This document shows, one piece after another, positions 42,372 through 50,515 of a stretch of DNA of 64,000 nt (position 1 is its first letter; each line of letters starts with the position of its first letter). Source of the stretch: DATKWD01 sp963704815 (GTDB lineage Bacteria; Actinomycetota; Acidimicrobiia; Acidimicrobiales; Salinilacustritrichaceae); the NCBI GenBank assembly GCA_963704815.1, contig CAVPHU010000001.1, positions 434,001 to 498,000 on the forward strand, written 5' to 3'. The position numbers and the translations under genes are program-made. The notes under the pieces are model-generated. The model made no database searches. It was given only the letters and a program-made list of their open reading frames with translations, and was not told the origin of the DNA.

Positions 42372-43226
42372 ACCGAACCGACCACCCCATCCGGCGGCCT
42401 CGAAGGCCAGTCGATCCTCGTCACCGGAGGAGGGAGCGGCATCGGTCTGGGTTGCGCCCTGCGGTTCGCCGCCGACGGGGCCCACGTCACCGTCTGCGGT
42501 CGGACCGAGGAACGGCTGCTCGCCGCGGTCGAGCAGATCCGGTCGGTCGCGGTGACGGGGAGCCAGATCCAGCACGTGGTGTGCGACGTCACCGACGAGG
42601 AGCAGATGATCCAGACCATGCGCGTCGCCGCCGGCCCCACCGGGGTGATCGACGGGGTCGTCGCGTCCGCCGGCGGCAACTCCGGACTGTGGCCCGTCAC
42701 CCAGGTGCCGGTCGAGGACTTCCGTGCGGTGATGGATCTCAACGTCACCGGCACGTTCCTGACCCTGAAGCACTGGGCCCGGCTCATGGCCGCGGAGGGC
42801 CACGGGTCCTTCGTGGGCATGTCGTCGATCGCTTCTCCGAGAAGCCATCGCTGGTTCGGGCCTTACGGCCTGGCCAAGGCCGCCATCGACACCCTCGTCG
42901 AGCTGGCCGCCGACGAGCTCGGATCGTCGGGCATCCGCGTGAACTCGATTCGCCCCGGCCTCACCGACACCGAGCTGGTCGGCTTCGTCACCGCCGGCGG
43001 CGACGTGCTCGAGAGCTACCAGGACAACATGCCGTTGGGTCGGGTGGGCACGGTCGACGACATCGCGTCGCTCGCTCGGTTCCTGATCGGGCCCGACAGC
43101 ACGTGGATCACCGGACAGGCGATCTCGGCCGACGGGGGGCACCACCTGCGTGCCGGGCCCGACTACTCCTCACTCATCGAGCCGCTCTACAGCGCCGACG
43201 GCCTTCGCGGGATCGTCGACTCCTGA
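42369..43226 (+). CDS. Short-chain dehydrogenase/reductase
   Basis: Classical SDR of 285 residues. Cofactor motif TGGGSGIG near residue 19, an Arg after the second strand (VCGRTEERL) that favours NADP(H), the SAGG strand end, the catalytic Ser in MSSIAS, and Tyr-x3-Lys as YGLAK. The C-terminus is ~30 residues longer than usual (DYSSLIEPLYSADG), which may shape the substrate pocket. Acyl-CoA reductases of the 2,4-dienoyl type show a similar plan, but no function can be fixed. It is a single-gene unit with a leaderless promoter. Confidence 0.85.
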   Translation: MTEPTTPSGGLEGQSILVTGGGSGIGLGCALRFAADGAHVTVCGRTEERLLAAVEQIRSVAVTGSQIQHVVCDVTDEEQMIQTMRVAAGPTGVIDGVVASAGGNSGLWPVTQVPVEDFRAVMDLNVTGTFLTLKHWARLMAAEGHGSFVGMSSIASPRSHRWFGPYGLAKAAIDTLVELAADELGSSGIRVNSIRPGLTDTELVGFVTAGGDVLESYQDNMPLGRVGTVDDIASLARFLIGPDSTWITGQAISADGGHHLRAGPDYSSLIEPLYSADGLRGIVDS

Positions 43227-43238
43227 AGCGGCGTCGAG

Positions 43239-43562
43239 CTAGTTGGCCTCGATGTCGCACGCCCCGAACGCGTCGGTGATGAGCTCGAACAGGCGATCCT
43301 GCTCCTCGGCGGACAGGTCGGTGAAGTCGCCCGATCCGCCGGTGGCGAGGCCGATCTCGGCGAGACCGTCGACGCCGATGTCGCCGACGATCGCCTCGGA
43401 CACACACTGGGCGTCGGCCTCGGGGAGGTCGGCCGAGGTCACGAGCTCCTGGGTGAGGAGGTCGACGGCTTCGGACTCACTCGGTCCGTCGTCATCTCCG
43501 CACGCAGCGAGGAACATGAGGGCGGCAAGAGCGATGCCGAGAAGGCGCAGGGCGCGGGTCAT
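43239..43562 (-). CDS. Small lipoprotein of unknown function
   Basis: A 107-residue exported lipoprotein: basic start, hydrophobic core and lipobox FLAAC at residue ~21, then an acidic GDDDGPSESE linker. The mature domain (~80 aa) is helical and acidic with two cysteines (DAQCVSEAI and FGACDIEAN) that could form a disulfide. I know of no function. Similar small lipoproteins with paired Cys are common in actinobacteria. AAAGGA stands 7 nt before the ATG, so this gene uses a normal leader. It is divergent from menB. Confidence 0.65.
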   Translation of the reverse strand: MTRALRLLGIALAALMFLAACGDDDGPSESEAVDLLTQELVTSADLPEADAQCVSEAIVGDIGVDGLAEIGLATGGSGDFTDLSAEEQDRLFELITDAFGACDIEAN

Positions 43563-43653
43563 CGGTGGATCCTTTCCAGGGGAAGCGGCGAGCGCCGCGG
43601 AACCCAGGTCACGCTACTCAACACTGCGAAACGAACCGCGCAGGGTGCGCAGG

Positions 43654-43668
43654 TAGCGTCTGGCCGTG
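43654..43668 (+). promoter_or_regulatory. Leaderless -10 element of menB
   Basis: TAGCGT (43654-43659), 6 nt before GTG 43666. No Shine-Dalgarno is present. Confidence 0.45.
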
Positions 43669-44572
43669 CCTGCCATCTCCGAGCTGTTCGACCCCGATGC
43701 GTGGACTGCGGTTCCGGGCTTCGACTTCGCCGACATCACCTACCACCGGGCGAACGGAGTCGGGGCCGTGAGGATCGCGTTCAACCGTCCCGAGGTCCGC
43801 AACGCCTTTCGACCCCACACCGTCGACGAGCTGTATCGGGCACTCGACCATGCCCGCATGAGCTCCGACGTCGGGTGCGTGCTGCTCACCGGCAACGGCC
43901 CGTCGCCCAAGGATGGCGGCTGGGCGTTCTGCTCGGGTGGCGATCAACGCATCCGGGGCAAGGACGGCTACCGCTACAGCGACTCGGAGACCGCGGCCCA
44001 GATCGACCCGGCCCGAACCGGCCGTCTGCACATCCTCGAGGTCCAGCGCCTCATCCGGACGATGCCCAAGGTCGTCATCTGCGTCGTACCCGGCTGGGCG
44101 GCGGGTGGCGGGCACTCCCTCCACGTCGTCTGTGACCTGACCCTGGCCAGCCGCCAGCACGCCGGTGTTCAAGCAGACCGACGCCGACGTCGCCAGCTTC
44201 GACGGCGGATTCGGGTCGGCCTACCTGGCGCGGCAGGTGGGTCAGAAGTTCGCCCGACAGATCTTCTTCCTCGGCGACGACCACTCCGCCGAGGACGCCC
44301 ACCGCATGGGTATGGTGAACGAGGTCGTCGACCACGCCGATCTCGAGCAAGTGGCGCTCGACTGGGCTCGCAAGATCTGCGCCAAGAGCCCGACCGCGCA
44401 GCGGATGCTGAAGTTCGCGTTCAACCTGGTCGACGACGGCCTCGTCGGCCAGCAGGTGTTCGCGGGCGAAGCCACCCGGCTCGCCTACATGACCGACGAG
44501 GCGGCCGAGGGACGCGACAGCTTCCTCGAGAAGCGCGCGGCCGACTGGTCAGGCTTCCCCTACCACTACTAG
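43666..44572 (+). CDS. menB: 1,4-dihydroxy-2-naphthoyl-CoA synthase MenB, one frameshift
   Basis: About 301 residues of the crotonase fold that closes the naphthoate ring in menaquinone synthesis. It shows the MenB-specific segments NGPSPKDGGWAFCSGGDQRIRG and VPGWAAGGGHSLHVVCDLTLAS (oxyanion hole), then FKQTDADVASFDGGFGSAYLAR with the catalytic Asp/Ser region and SFLEKRAADWSGFPY at the end. The frame shifts by one base at ~44163, where CACGCCGGTG has one G too many (Arg-Gln-His-Ala then Val-Phe-Lys). Otherwise the protein is complete, so an assembly error is likely. Start GTG 43666, leaderless. No other men genes are in the window. Confidence 0.9.
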
Positions 44573-44575
44573 CGC

Positions 44576-44803
44576 TCAGAGGGTGTTGGCGTGCGACGGC
44601 TTGGAGACCATGTAGGCGAACATGCCGAGCAGCGGCACCAGCAGGATGACCACGGCCCAGATGGCCTTGGCCCACCCACCGTGGTCGGTGCGGCGGAAGT
44701 TGTCGATGAAGACCCAGATCACGCCGAACACGATGACGAAGCCGACCCAGAAGAAGGTCAGGCTCCAGAAGACGCTCAGCAACGGAAAGTCGTAGGCCAG
44801 CAC
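44576..44803 (-). CDS. PLDc_N-domain small membrane protein
   Basis: A 75-residue protein with two membrane helices (WSLTFFWVGFVIVFGVIWVF and AIWAVVILLVPLLGMFAYMV) separated by DNFRRTDHGGWAKA. This is the phospholipase D N-terminal-like (PF13396) module found alone in many actinobacteria. It has no catalytic residues and is probably a membrane scaffold. GTG 44803 (MLAYDFPLL) is preferred to GTG 44818 because the family starts with MLAYDYPLL-like sequence and GGGAG lies 8 nt before it. It converges with menB. Confidence 0.75.
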   Translation of the reverse strand: MLAYDFPLLSVFWSLTFFWVGFVIVFGVIWVFIDNFRRTDHGGWAKAIWAVVILLVPLLGMFAYMVSKPSHANTL

Positions 44804-44869
44804 TCGCTCATCTCCCACTGATCGGACGAGGAGTGCCTAGCACACCCCGAGCCGCAGCGGGTCCGTGCT

Positions 44870-45955
44870 TCACCCCTCGGCTTCGGAGGTCGAGGTGGTG
44901 GGCGCTTCGGTCGTGGGCGGAGCCGTGGTGGTCGACGTCGAGTTGTCGAGCGCAATGCTCGCCTCGGCGAGGCGGTCCTGGAAGGCCCGCAGGGTCGCAT
45001 CGTCGACCACGCCGGTCTGCGGGACGCCCAGCTCGGCCTGGAACGCCTTGAGCGCCGCTTCGACCTCGGGCGTCCACTGGCCGTCGATCGGCCCGTTGTA
45101 GAAGCCGAACGCTGCGAGCACGCCCTGGATCGCCGACACCTGAGCCGATGCCCGTCCCTCGAGCTCCTCGGCCAGCGCCTCCTGGCTCAGAGGATCGAGG
45201 TAGCCCGTCTCGGGGAGATCGTTGGCGGCCTGGAGGGCCTCGACCGCATCAGCGGTCGCGGGCCCGTAGACCCCGTCGACCGGACCGGTGTAGTAGCCGG
45301 CCGTCGTGAGATCGGTCTGGGTGGCCGCGACGATCGAGCGGATCTGCTCGATGGCGGAACCTTCGTCCTCGACGCAGCCCGCTTCGAGCAGCAGGACGAT
45401 CCAGTTGACCTCGAGTGCGTAGGCCGCGGAGGTGATGGCGACGTCGGCATCGGCCAGCGGCGTCGAGTCGTCGACGCCCTCGATGGCGGCGGCGAAGCTC
45501 TCCTCGGCGGCCTCGACCTCGGCCAGGGTGTCGTCGGAGACCTCGACGGTCACCAGGCTGGTGCTCGTCGTGCTCGGGGCTTCATCACCGGCTGCGGCAG
45601 CTTCTTCTGCGGCCAGGCGGGCCTCTTCCTCGGCCTCGGCGACCTTCTGGCTCCTGGATCTCGATGGCTTCGGCGAGGTCGTCGCCGGCCTCCCGGGCCT
45701 GTCGCCGGCTTCGAGCAGCGGGTCGACACCCTCGCGGAGGTCGCCCACGGTCGGCGCCGACTCGTCGAAGATCATCCCGTAGGCGTCGAGCGCGTCGATG
45801 TACGACTCACCCTCGACGCAGAACGCCGCCAAGCGTCTCCTCGACCGACGGATCACCGGCAGGAGCCGTACTCTCGGTCGTGGACTCGCTGTCGTCGTCA
45901 CCACATGCCGCGGCGAACACCATGCCACGACCAGAACACCCAGGACTCGCTTCAT
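44870..45955 (-). CDS. Lipoprotein with two peptidoglycan-binding (PG_binding_1) domains, several frameshifts
   Basis: About 360 residues. After correcting for indels, the N-terminus is a lipoprotein signal ending FAAAC-GDDD. As written the frame jumps at ~45920 and ~45838. A helical region (CVEGESYIDALDAYG, then an Ala/Glu coiled coil) leads to two PG_binding_1 repeats: GYYTGPVDGVYGPATADAVEALQ and FYNGPIDGQWTPEVEAALKAFQ. A Thr/Ser/Pro-rich tail follows. Two compensating indels lie near 45.65-45.70 kb. The domains bind peptidoglycan, so the protein would anchor something in the wall. ATG 45955 has AAAGG 5 nt upstream. Function beyond wall binding is unknown. Confidence 0.75.
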   Translation of the reverse strand: MKRVLGVLVVAWCSPRHVVTTTASPRPRVRLLPVIRRSRRRLAAFCVEGESYIDALDAYGMIFDESAPTVGDLREGVDPLLEAGDRPGRPATTSPKPSRSRSQKVAEAEEEARLAAEEAAAAGDEAPSTTSTSLVTVEVSDDTLAEVEAAEESFAAAIEGVDDSTPLADADVAITSAAYALEVNWIVLLLEAGCVEDEGSAIEQIRSIVAATQTDLTTAGYYTGPVDGVYGPATADAVEALQAANDLPETGYLDPLSQEALAEELEGRASAQVSAIQGVLAAFGFYNGPIDGQWTPEVEAALKAFQAELGVPQTGVVDDATLRAFQDRLAEASIALDNSTSTTTAPPTTEAPTTSTSEAEG

Positions 45956-46052
45956 CATGACCTTTCGGGAAGGGATTCGAGGCAGAAAACGTAGCCATCG
46001 GCGGGATCTCGCTTGCGGTTGAGTGATTCGGCTCGCGAATCCTGCCGCGGTG

Positions 46053-46089
46053 GCCGAGTCGGCACCTCACCCGCGTCGGGTGACTCGGC
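46053..46089. terminator. Nested hairpin, possible terminator of the methyltransferase gene
   Basis: An inner perfect stem TCACCCG-CGT-CGGGTGA (46067-46083) is enclosed by GCCGAGT (46053-46059) and ACTCGGC (46083-46089). It lies 29 bp past the methyltransferase stop on the minus strand. There is no U-run. The rest of 45956-46117 shows nothing else recognisable. Confidence 0.45.
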
Positions 46090-46117
46090 GAAAAGGCTCG
46101 GCATCCGAGCGTCGGCG

Positions 46118-46852
46118 TCAGTCCTTTCGCCAGACCGACACGTGCGAGGTGCTGTCGGCGGTGAACGGGGATCGGTCCCAGTCGGCCCAGCGGCTCTCGA
46201 GGGTCATGCCGGCGAGGCGGGCCATCAGGTCGAGCTCGGCCGGCCAGACGTAGCGGAACGGCGTCGTCACCTCTCGCACGCCCGCCTCGTCCGCCACGAA
46301 GTGGTGCGACGTCGCCTGCTGGGCGACGAGGTCGGTGTAGCGGTCGATAGCCCACGTAGCCCGGGGCGTGGGAGAAGACGACTGGGCGTCCGAGCCGGGT
46401 GGCAGGCGGCGCAGATCGGGCACGACGACCTCGATCGCGAAGCACCCTCCCGGCTCGAGATGCGCCGCGGCGTTGGCGAAGCAGTCGACCTGCCGGTCCT
46501 GGGTGATGAGATTCCCGATCGTGTTGTACACGAGGTAGACGACGCGAAACGTGCCGTCGACCCGTGTGGTCGCCATGTCGCCGATGGTCACCTCGATCGG
46601 CTCGGCCCCGTCCTTGACTCGAAGCCGGTCGGCCATGGCCTCGGAGAGTTCGATCCCCGAGACCGGCACGCCCCGCTGGGCCAGCGGAACGGCGATCCGG
46701 CCGGTGCCGATGGCGAACTCGAGCGCTGCACCGTCCCCCGCGAGGTCGGCGAGCACATCGACGGTTCGGCCGACCACCTCGTCGTCGAACATGGACCCGG
46801 AGGTCGCGTCGTAACGGGCCGCGACGTCTTCGCCGAAGTGGTTCTCGGTCAC
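46118..46852 (-). CDS. Class I SAM-dependent methyltransferase, two compensating frameshifts
   Basis: A 244-residue methyltransferase. Motif I is ALEFAIGTGRIAVPLA, followed by SGIELSEAMADRL (acidic residue that binds the ribose), and IEVTIGDMAT. The central helix-strand LVYNTIGNLITQ and LEPGGCFAIEVVVPD are typical. Between ~46345 and ~46385 the frame is shifted: as written it reads SSSPTPRATWAID, but the neighbouring frame gives PVVFSHAPGYVGYD, which is the expected substrate-loop. Two indels restore the frame around it. The GTG 46852 start lies 68 bp after the copper monooxygenase gene. The substrate is unknown. Confidence 0.75.
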   Translation of the reverse strand: MTENHFGEDVAARYDATSGSMFDDEVVGRTVDVLADLAGDGAALEFAIGTGRIAVPLAQRGVPVSGIELSEAMADRLRVKDGAEPIEVTIGDMATTRVDGTFRVVYLVYNTIGNLITQDRQVDCFANAAAHLEPGGCFAIEVVVPDLRRLPPGSDAQSSSPTPRATWAIDRYTDLVAQQATSHHFVADEAGVREVTTPFRYVWPAELDLMARLAGMTLESRWADWDRSPFTADSTSHVSVWRKD

Positions 46853-46920
46853 GACCGGACCCTCGCAGGTCGAAGCCTCCGGCGGCCAGCGTCTTTCGGA
46901 CGGCCGACCGGCGCAGGGGT

Positions 46921-49029
46921 TCAGTCGTCGGGGATGACGCGGATCGGCGAGAAGCACATCTCGTCGACCGTGCCGTCGCTCCAGGTGATGTAGCGCGGCT
47001 CTTCCATGTGTTGGAGCGAGCGATCCCACACGCACTCGACCCGGATGACGTCGTCGCGCTCGATGCGCACGTCCTCGGCCGGCTCGTAGTAGAGCTGCCA
47101 CTCGAAGCTCCAGACCGGGATGTCCACGATGATCACCTCGTCGGGCGTGTCGGGGTTGAGGGTCATGCGATACGCCGCGCCGAACTCGTGCATGTGCGGC
47201 AGGACCGACTCGAACGTGCCCGAGACCCGGACCCGGTGGTCACACGTGCTGGAGAAGACCGTCCCATCGAGGTCGTCGTAGTCGTCGAGCGTTCCTCCAC
47301 ACAGCCCGATCAGCCCGTCGGGGATGACCCGGGCGAACGCGCCGTACTTCTCGGCGATGTCGTCGAGCACGGTCTCCCGATCGCACAGGGGCCCCTCCTC
47401 TTCCGGGGTGCACGGTCCTTCGGCCGGATTGATGAAGGTCTGACCGCGGAGGCGACGCAGCGACTCCCCGTTGGCTTCGAGCTCGGCGAGCTCGTCGGGC
47501 GAGTAGGTGTCGATCACGATGGCCGACTGATCGGGCGGCGTCTCGTGGTCGTAGTGGTAGTGGACCTGGTTGACCAGGAACGTGCCGGGCTCGAGGAACT
47601 GCCCACTGCCGGGCGGGTAGGTACGGGGCTGCTGACCCGGGGTCCACCCGCCGAACCCGGAGGCGTTGATGCCCGGCATCGAGCCGATCTGTCCGTAGCA
47701 GGTGAAGCCTGAACCCTCCTCGGCCGCGTCGAGCTCGTCGATGGCCGCTCGGCTCGACGGAGCGACGGCCGTGATGATCGCGTGGTGGGTGATCTCCTCC
47801 TTGTCGGGCTCGAAGCTGTAGCCCTTGACCCAGGTGCCGTCGCCCTCGGGGTCGGGGATCTCGGAGATCACACAGCGATAGTCGTCAGGACGGTCGAGCG
47901 AGCCGACGTAGGGCTCGGCGGGCTTCACCACGAGGTCGCGCTCGATCGGGTCGAAGGTGGGGTCGGCCTTCTCGAGCGGCGTGTTGGCGGCGACGTCGAG
48001 CCCGCCACCGGCAGCGGCCCAGTCGGCGATCGCCTGAATGTCCTCGTCGCTCATCGAGTAGTCGTGCTTCAGCGGCACGCCGACATCCGAGGCCGGCCAC
48101 GGCGGCATGTAGCGGGCCCGGGTGACGAGGGCGATGTCGTCGGCGATGGCTGCGGCGTCGCCTGCGGTCGCGAGTTCGACGGTGTTCCAGCCGGAACCGC
48201 CCTCGCTGTGGCAGGACGCGCAGTTCGACTCGAGGATCGGCATCACGGTGCCGGCGAACTCACCGTCGCCGGGTACGGGTTCGCCCGGCTGGGCGTCGAT
48301 GGCCGCGTCGGCGCTCGACCCCGCGTCGACCTTGCGGGCGACCAGGTCGAAGGTCAGCTCGACCTCGTTGCTCGTGTGGGCGAGGCCGGCGATGTTGATC
48401 GGACCGACGTCGAAGGTCGACATCAGCACCGTCGAGGACACCGTGGCCCGCAGCTCGTCGCCATCGAGTGCGACCTCACCGGCGAAGGTCACCGGAGCGG
48501 TCGTCTCCTTGACCGTCAGGTCACCCGAGATGGTGACATCGACCGGTTCGCCGTCGTTCGCCGCGGCACCCAGACCGTCGACCGCGGTCGGCTCGAACTC
48601 CGCGAACGGATGATGCGTCGACTCGAGGAAGTCGTGGCGGATGCGCTTGTCGCGCAGGCTCGAGTCGGACTCGAGCATCTCGACGTTGACCACGATCGTC
48701 CCGATCCGGCTCGCAGCCGGATCGTCGACGTTCACGGCGATGTCGCCACCGAGCACCGTGGTCGTTCCCTCGGTCGTCTTGGACCGGCCGGCGAGGTCTT
48801 CTTCGACCTGATAGGTGACCGACGAGCCATCGTCGGGCGCGATCCGGTAGAGCTCTTCGGCGTCGCCGTCGATGTCGTCGATCGTCGGCGCCACGACCCC
48901 GGTGGTCTGTGCGGCGTCGTCGGCCAGCAGCCAATCCCACTGGTCCTTGGTCAGCAGCGCCACGGCGCCGAGCAGCACGACCAGCATCATCGCGATCTGG
49001 CCGATTCCGAACCGGCGAAGTCGTGTCAT
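46921..49029 (-). CDS. Membrane-anchored YceI - cytochrome c - copper type II monooxygenase (PHM-like) fusion
   Basis: A 702-residue protein. One membrane helix (residues 11-27) anchors it outside. Residues ~55-235 form a YceI lipocalin-like domain, a fold that binds polyprenyl lipids (SSVTYQVEEDL, LESTHHPFAEFE, NEVELTFDLVARK). A mono-haem cytochrome c follows: CASCH at 270-274, candidate axial Met308 in ARYMPPWP. The remainder (~370-702) looks like a peptidylglycine/dopamine monooxygenase. All six copper ligands have candidates: His415-His416, His490 or His492 in VHYHYD, His612 and His614 in LPHMHEF, and Met691 in VDEMC. The haem domain could replace ascorbate as electron donor. The substrate is unknown. 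ATG 49029 follows a TACAAT promoter. Confidence 0.75.
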   Translation of the reverse strand: MTRLRRFGIGQIAMMLVVLLGAVALLTKDQWDWLLADDAAQTTGVVAPTIDDIDGDAEELYRIAPDDGSSVTYQVEEDLAGRSKTTEGTTTVLGGDIAVNVDDPAASRIGTIVVNVEMLESDSSLRDKRIRHDFLESTHHPFAEFEPTAVDGLGAAANDGEPVDVTISGDLTVKETTAPVTFAGEVALDGDELRATVSSTVLMSTFDVGPINIAGLAHTSNEVELTFDLVARKVDAGSSADAAIDAQPGEPVPGDGEFAGTVMPILESNCASCHSEGGSGWNTVELATAGDAAAIADDIALVTRARYMPPWPASDVGVPLKHDYSMSDEDIQAIADWAAAGGGLDVAANTPLEKADPTFDPIERDLVVKPAEPYVGSLDRPDDYRCVISEIPDPEGDGTWVKGYSFEPDKEEITHHAIITAVAPSSRAAIDELDAAEEGSGFTCYGQIGSMPGINASGFGGWTPGQQPRTYPPGSGQFLEPGTFLVNQVHYHYDHETPPDQSAIVIDTYSPDELAELEANGESLRRLRGQTFINPAEGPCTPEEEGPLCDRETVLDDIAEKYGAFARVIPDGLIGLCGGTLDDYDDLDGTVFSSTCDHRVRVSGTFESVLPHMHEFGAAYRMTLNPDTPDEVIIVDIPVWSFEWQLYYEPAEDVRIERDDVIRVECVWDRSLQHMEEPRYITWSDGTVDEMCFSPIRVIPDD

Positions 49030-49040
49030 CAAGGATGGCA

Positions 49041-49069
49041 ATTGTACACACGGACGTGACGTCCGTCAC
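49041..49069 (-). promoter_or_regulatory. Promoter with 17-bp palindromic operator of the copper monooxygenase gene
   Basis: Minus strand: -35 GTGACG (49069-49064), 17-bp spacer, -10 TACAAT (49046-49041), 11 nt before ATG 49029. A perfect palindrome ACGGACGTGACGTCCGT (49050-49066) lies within the spacer and touches the -35, well placed for a repressor. Confidence 0.6.
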
Positions 49070-49071
49070 GG

Positions 49072-49704
49072 TCAGCCGAACGGGCGACGGTTCTGGACGG
49101 TGTCCCAGCCGGTGACGTCTTCGGCCGGGGTGCGCGGCGCCACCCCGAACCGCCCGACCGGGCGACCCACGGGAACGAGCGCCACGATCTCCTGGTGGGG
49201 ACGCACGCCGAGCAGGTTCTTCATCTCGTCGTGGTACACCCGGAACACGGTGGTGAGGGTGGTGCCGAGGTCGAGGCCCCGCGCCGCCAGCATGAAGTTC
49301 TGGACAGCCGGGAACACCGACGAGTGGACGGTGCCGATGTCGAGTGGGCCCTCGTCGTCGACGAGTGGTTCGTAGGGCGTCATGACGAAGGCCACCGACG
49401 GAACCTCGTGCAGATGGTCGGCGAGGTGGCGGGTGAGGTTCATCATGCGGGTGCCTTCCATCGACGGCACCGCGCGGGTCAGGGCGGACAGGTAGCGATC
49501 GGTGGCGCGGCGGTAGATCTCGCCGACGGCCGCGCGCTGGTCGGCACTCCAGACCACGACGAAGCGCCAGGGCTGCACGTTGCCGCCGCTGGGCGCCTGT
49601 ACCGCAGCGGTGAGGCAGTGCTCGATCTCGGCTTCGGTGACGGGCGGGTCGTCGGTCAGTCGCCGCATCGCCCGGGTGGTGAGCAGGGCTTCGTCGAGGT
49701 CCAT
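49072..49704 (-). CDS. Nitroreductase-family FMN oxidoreductase
   Basis: A 210-residue member of the nitroreductase superfamily. The FMN-binding Arg pair is TTRAMRRL near residue 10, QAPSGGNVQPWRFVVV is the hallmark flavin loop, and GTTLTTVFRVYHDEMKNLLG and IVALVPVGRP form the later part. Such enzymes reduce nitro-aromatics, quinones or, in the F420/BluB side groups, related rings. The substrate is unknown. It is the last gene of the eight-gene minus-strand operon, with 1 bp between it and the enoyl-CoA hydratase. Its stop lies 3 bp from the promoter of the copper monooxygenase gene. Confidence 0.85.
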   Translation of the reverse strand: MDLDEALLTTRAMRRLTDDPPVTEAEIEHCLTAAVQAPSGGNVQPWRFVVVWSADQRAAVGEIYRRATDRYLSALTRAVPSMEGTRMMNLTRHLADHLHEVPSVAFVMTPYEPLVDDEGPLDIGTVHSSVFPAVQNFMLAARGLDLGTTLTTVFRVYHDEMKNLLGVRPHQEIVALVPVGRPVGRFGVAPRTPAEDVTGWDTVQNRRPFG

Positions 49705-49705
49705 C

Positions 49706-50500
49706 TCAGCGTCCTTTGAAGTCGGGTGCGCGCTTGTCGACCATCGCCGCCACCGCTTCGACGTGATCGTCGCTCCGGAACGTGGCGATCTCGAGCGCGC
49801 TGGCGTGCTCGAAGGCCGGCAACGCCGTCGCCTTGATCCAGGCGTTGACGGCCTGCTTGGTGTACTGGACCGCCAGCGGGGGCAGTTCGGTCAGCCTCCG
49901 GGCGAAGGCGACGCTCTCGGCGCGGAGGTCCGCCGCGGGATACGCCCCGGCGGCGAGCCCGAGGCGAACCGCCTCGTCGGCATCGACGGCGTCGCCGGTG
50001 AGCAGGAACCGTTTGGCCATCATCGGGCCCAGCGCCAGCGGCCAGGCGATGGTGCCGCCGTCTCCGGCGGCGAGGCCCACCCGCACGTGCGGATCTCCGA
50101 TCACCGCCGTGTCGGCCATGAAGGTGGTGTCGCACAGCAGCGCGATCGACGCACCGAGTCCCATCGCGGCCCCGTTGACCGCGGCGACGACCGGAAGGTG
50201 CACGTCGAGCAGGTCGAAGATCATCTGGCGGGCATCGAGGCGCAGGTGCTCGAGGCGCTCGGGGTCCTGGAGGCTGGGGAACCAGCCGAAGTCACCCCCG
50301 GCCGAGAATGCGCGGCCGGCAGCGGTGAGCACGACGGCCCGTGCCTCCCGTTCGCGCTTGAGCCGGCCGAACAGGTGGGTCAGGTCGTGGTGGAGTGCCT
50401 CGTCGACGGCGTTGAGACCGCTCTCGGGATGCTCGAGTGTGACCACCAGGACGTCGCCCTCACGTTCGAACCCGATGGTGGAGAAGTCGTCGTCGCTCAA
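49706..50500 (-). CDS. Enoyl-CoA hydratase/isomerase
   Basis: Crotonase-fold enzyme of 264 residues. The first oxyanion-hole segment is GRAFSAGGDFGWF and the second is AAVNGAAMGLGASIALLCD. One catalytic Glu of classical hydratases is replaced: the loop reads DPHVRVGLAAGDGGTIAWP, with Asp at the place of the second Glu. So it may be an isomerase or hydrolase of the family rather than a hydratase. It lies 15 bp after the acyl-CoA dehydrogenase and 1 bp before the nitroreductase, a beta-oxidation-like pair in the operon. Confidence 0.85.
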   Translation of the reverse strand: MSDDDFSTIGFEREGDVLVVTLEHPESGLNAVDEALHHDLTHLFGRLKREREARAVVLTAAGRAFSAGGDFGWFPSLQDPERLEHLRLDARQMIFDLLDVHLPVVAAVNGAAMGLGASIALLCDTTFMADTAVIGDPHVRVGLAAGDGGTIAWPLALGPMMAKRFLLTGDAVDADEAVRLGLAAGAYPAADLRAESVAFARRLTELPPLAVQYTKQAVNAWIKATALPAFEHASALEIATFRSDDHVEAVAAMVDKRAPDFKGR

Positions 50501-50515
50501 CAGGAGCAGATGTTG

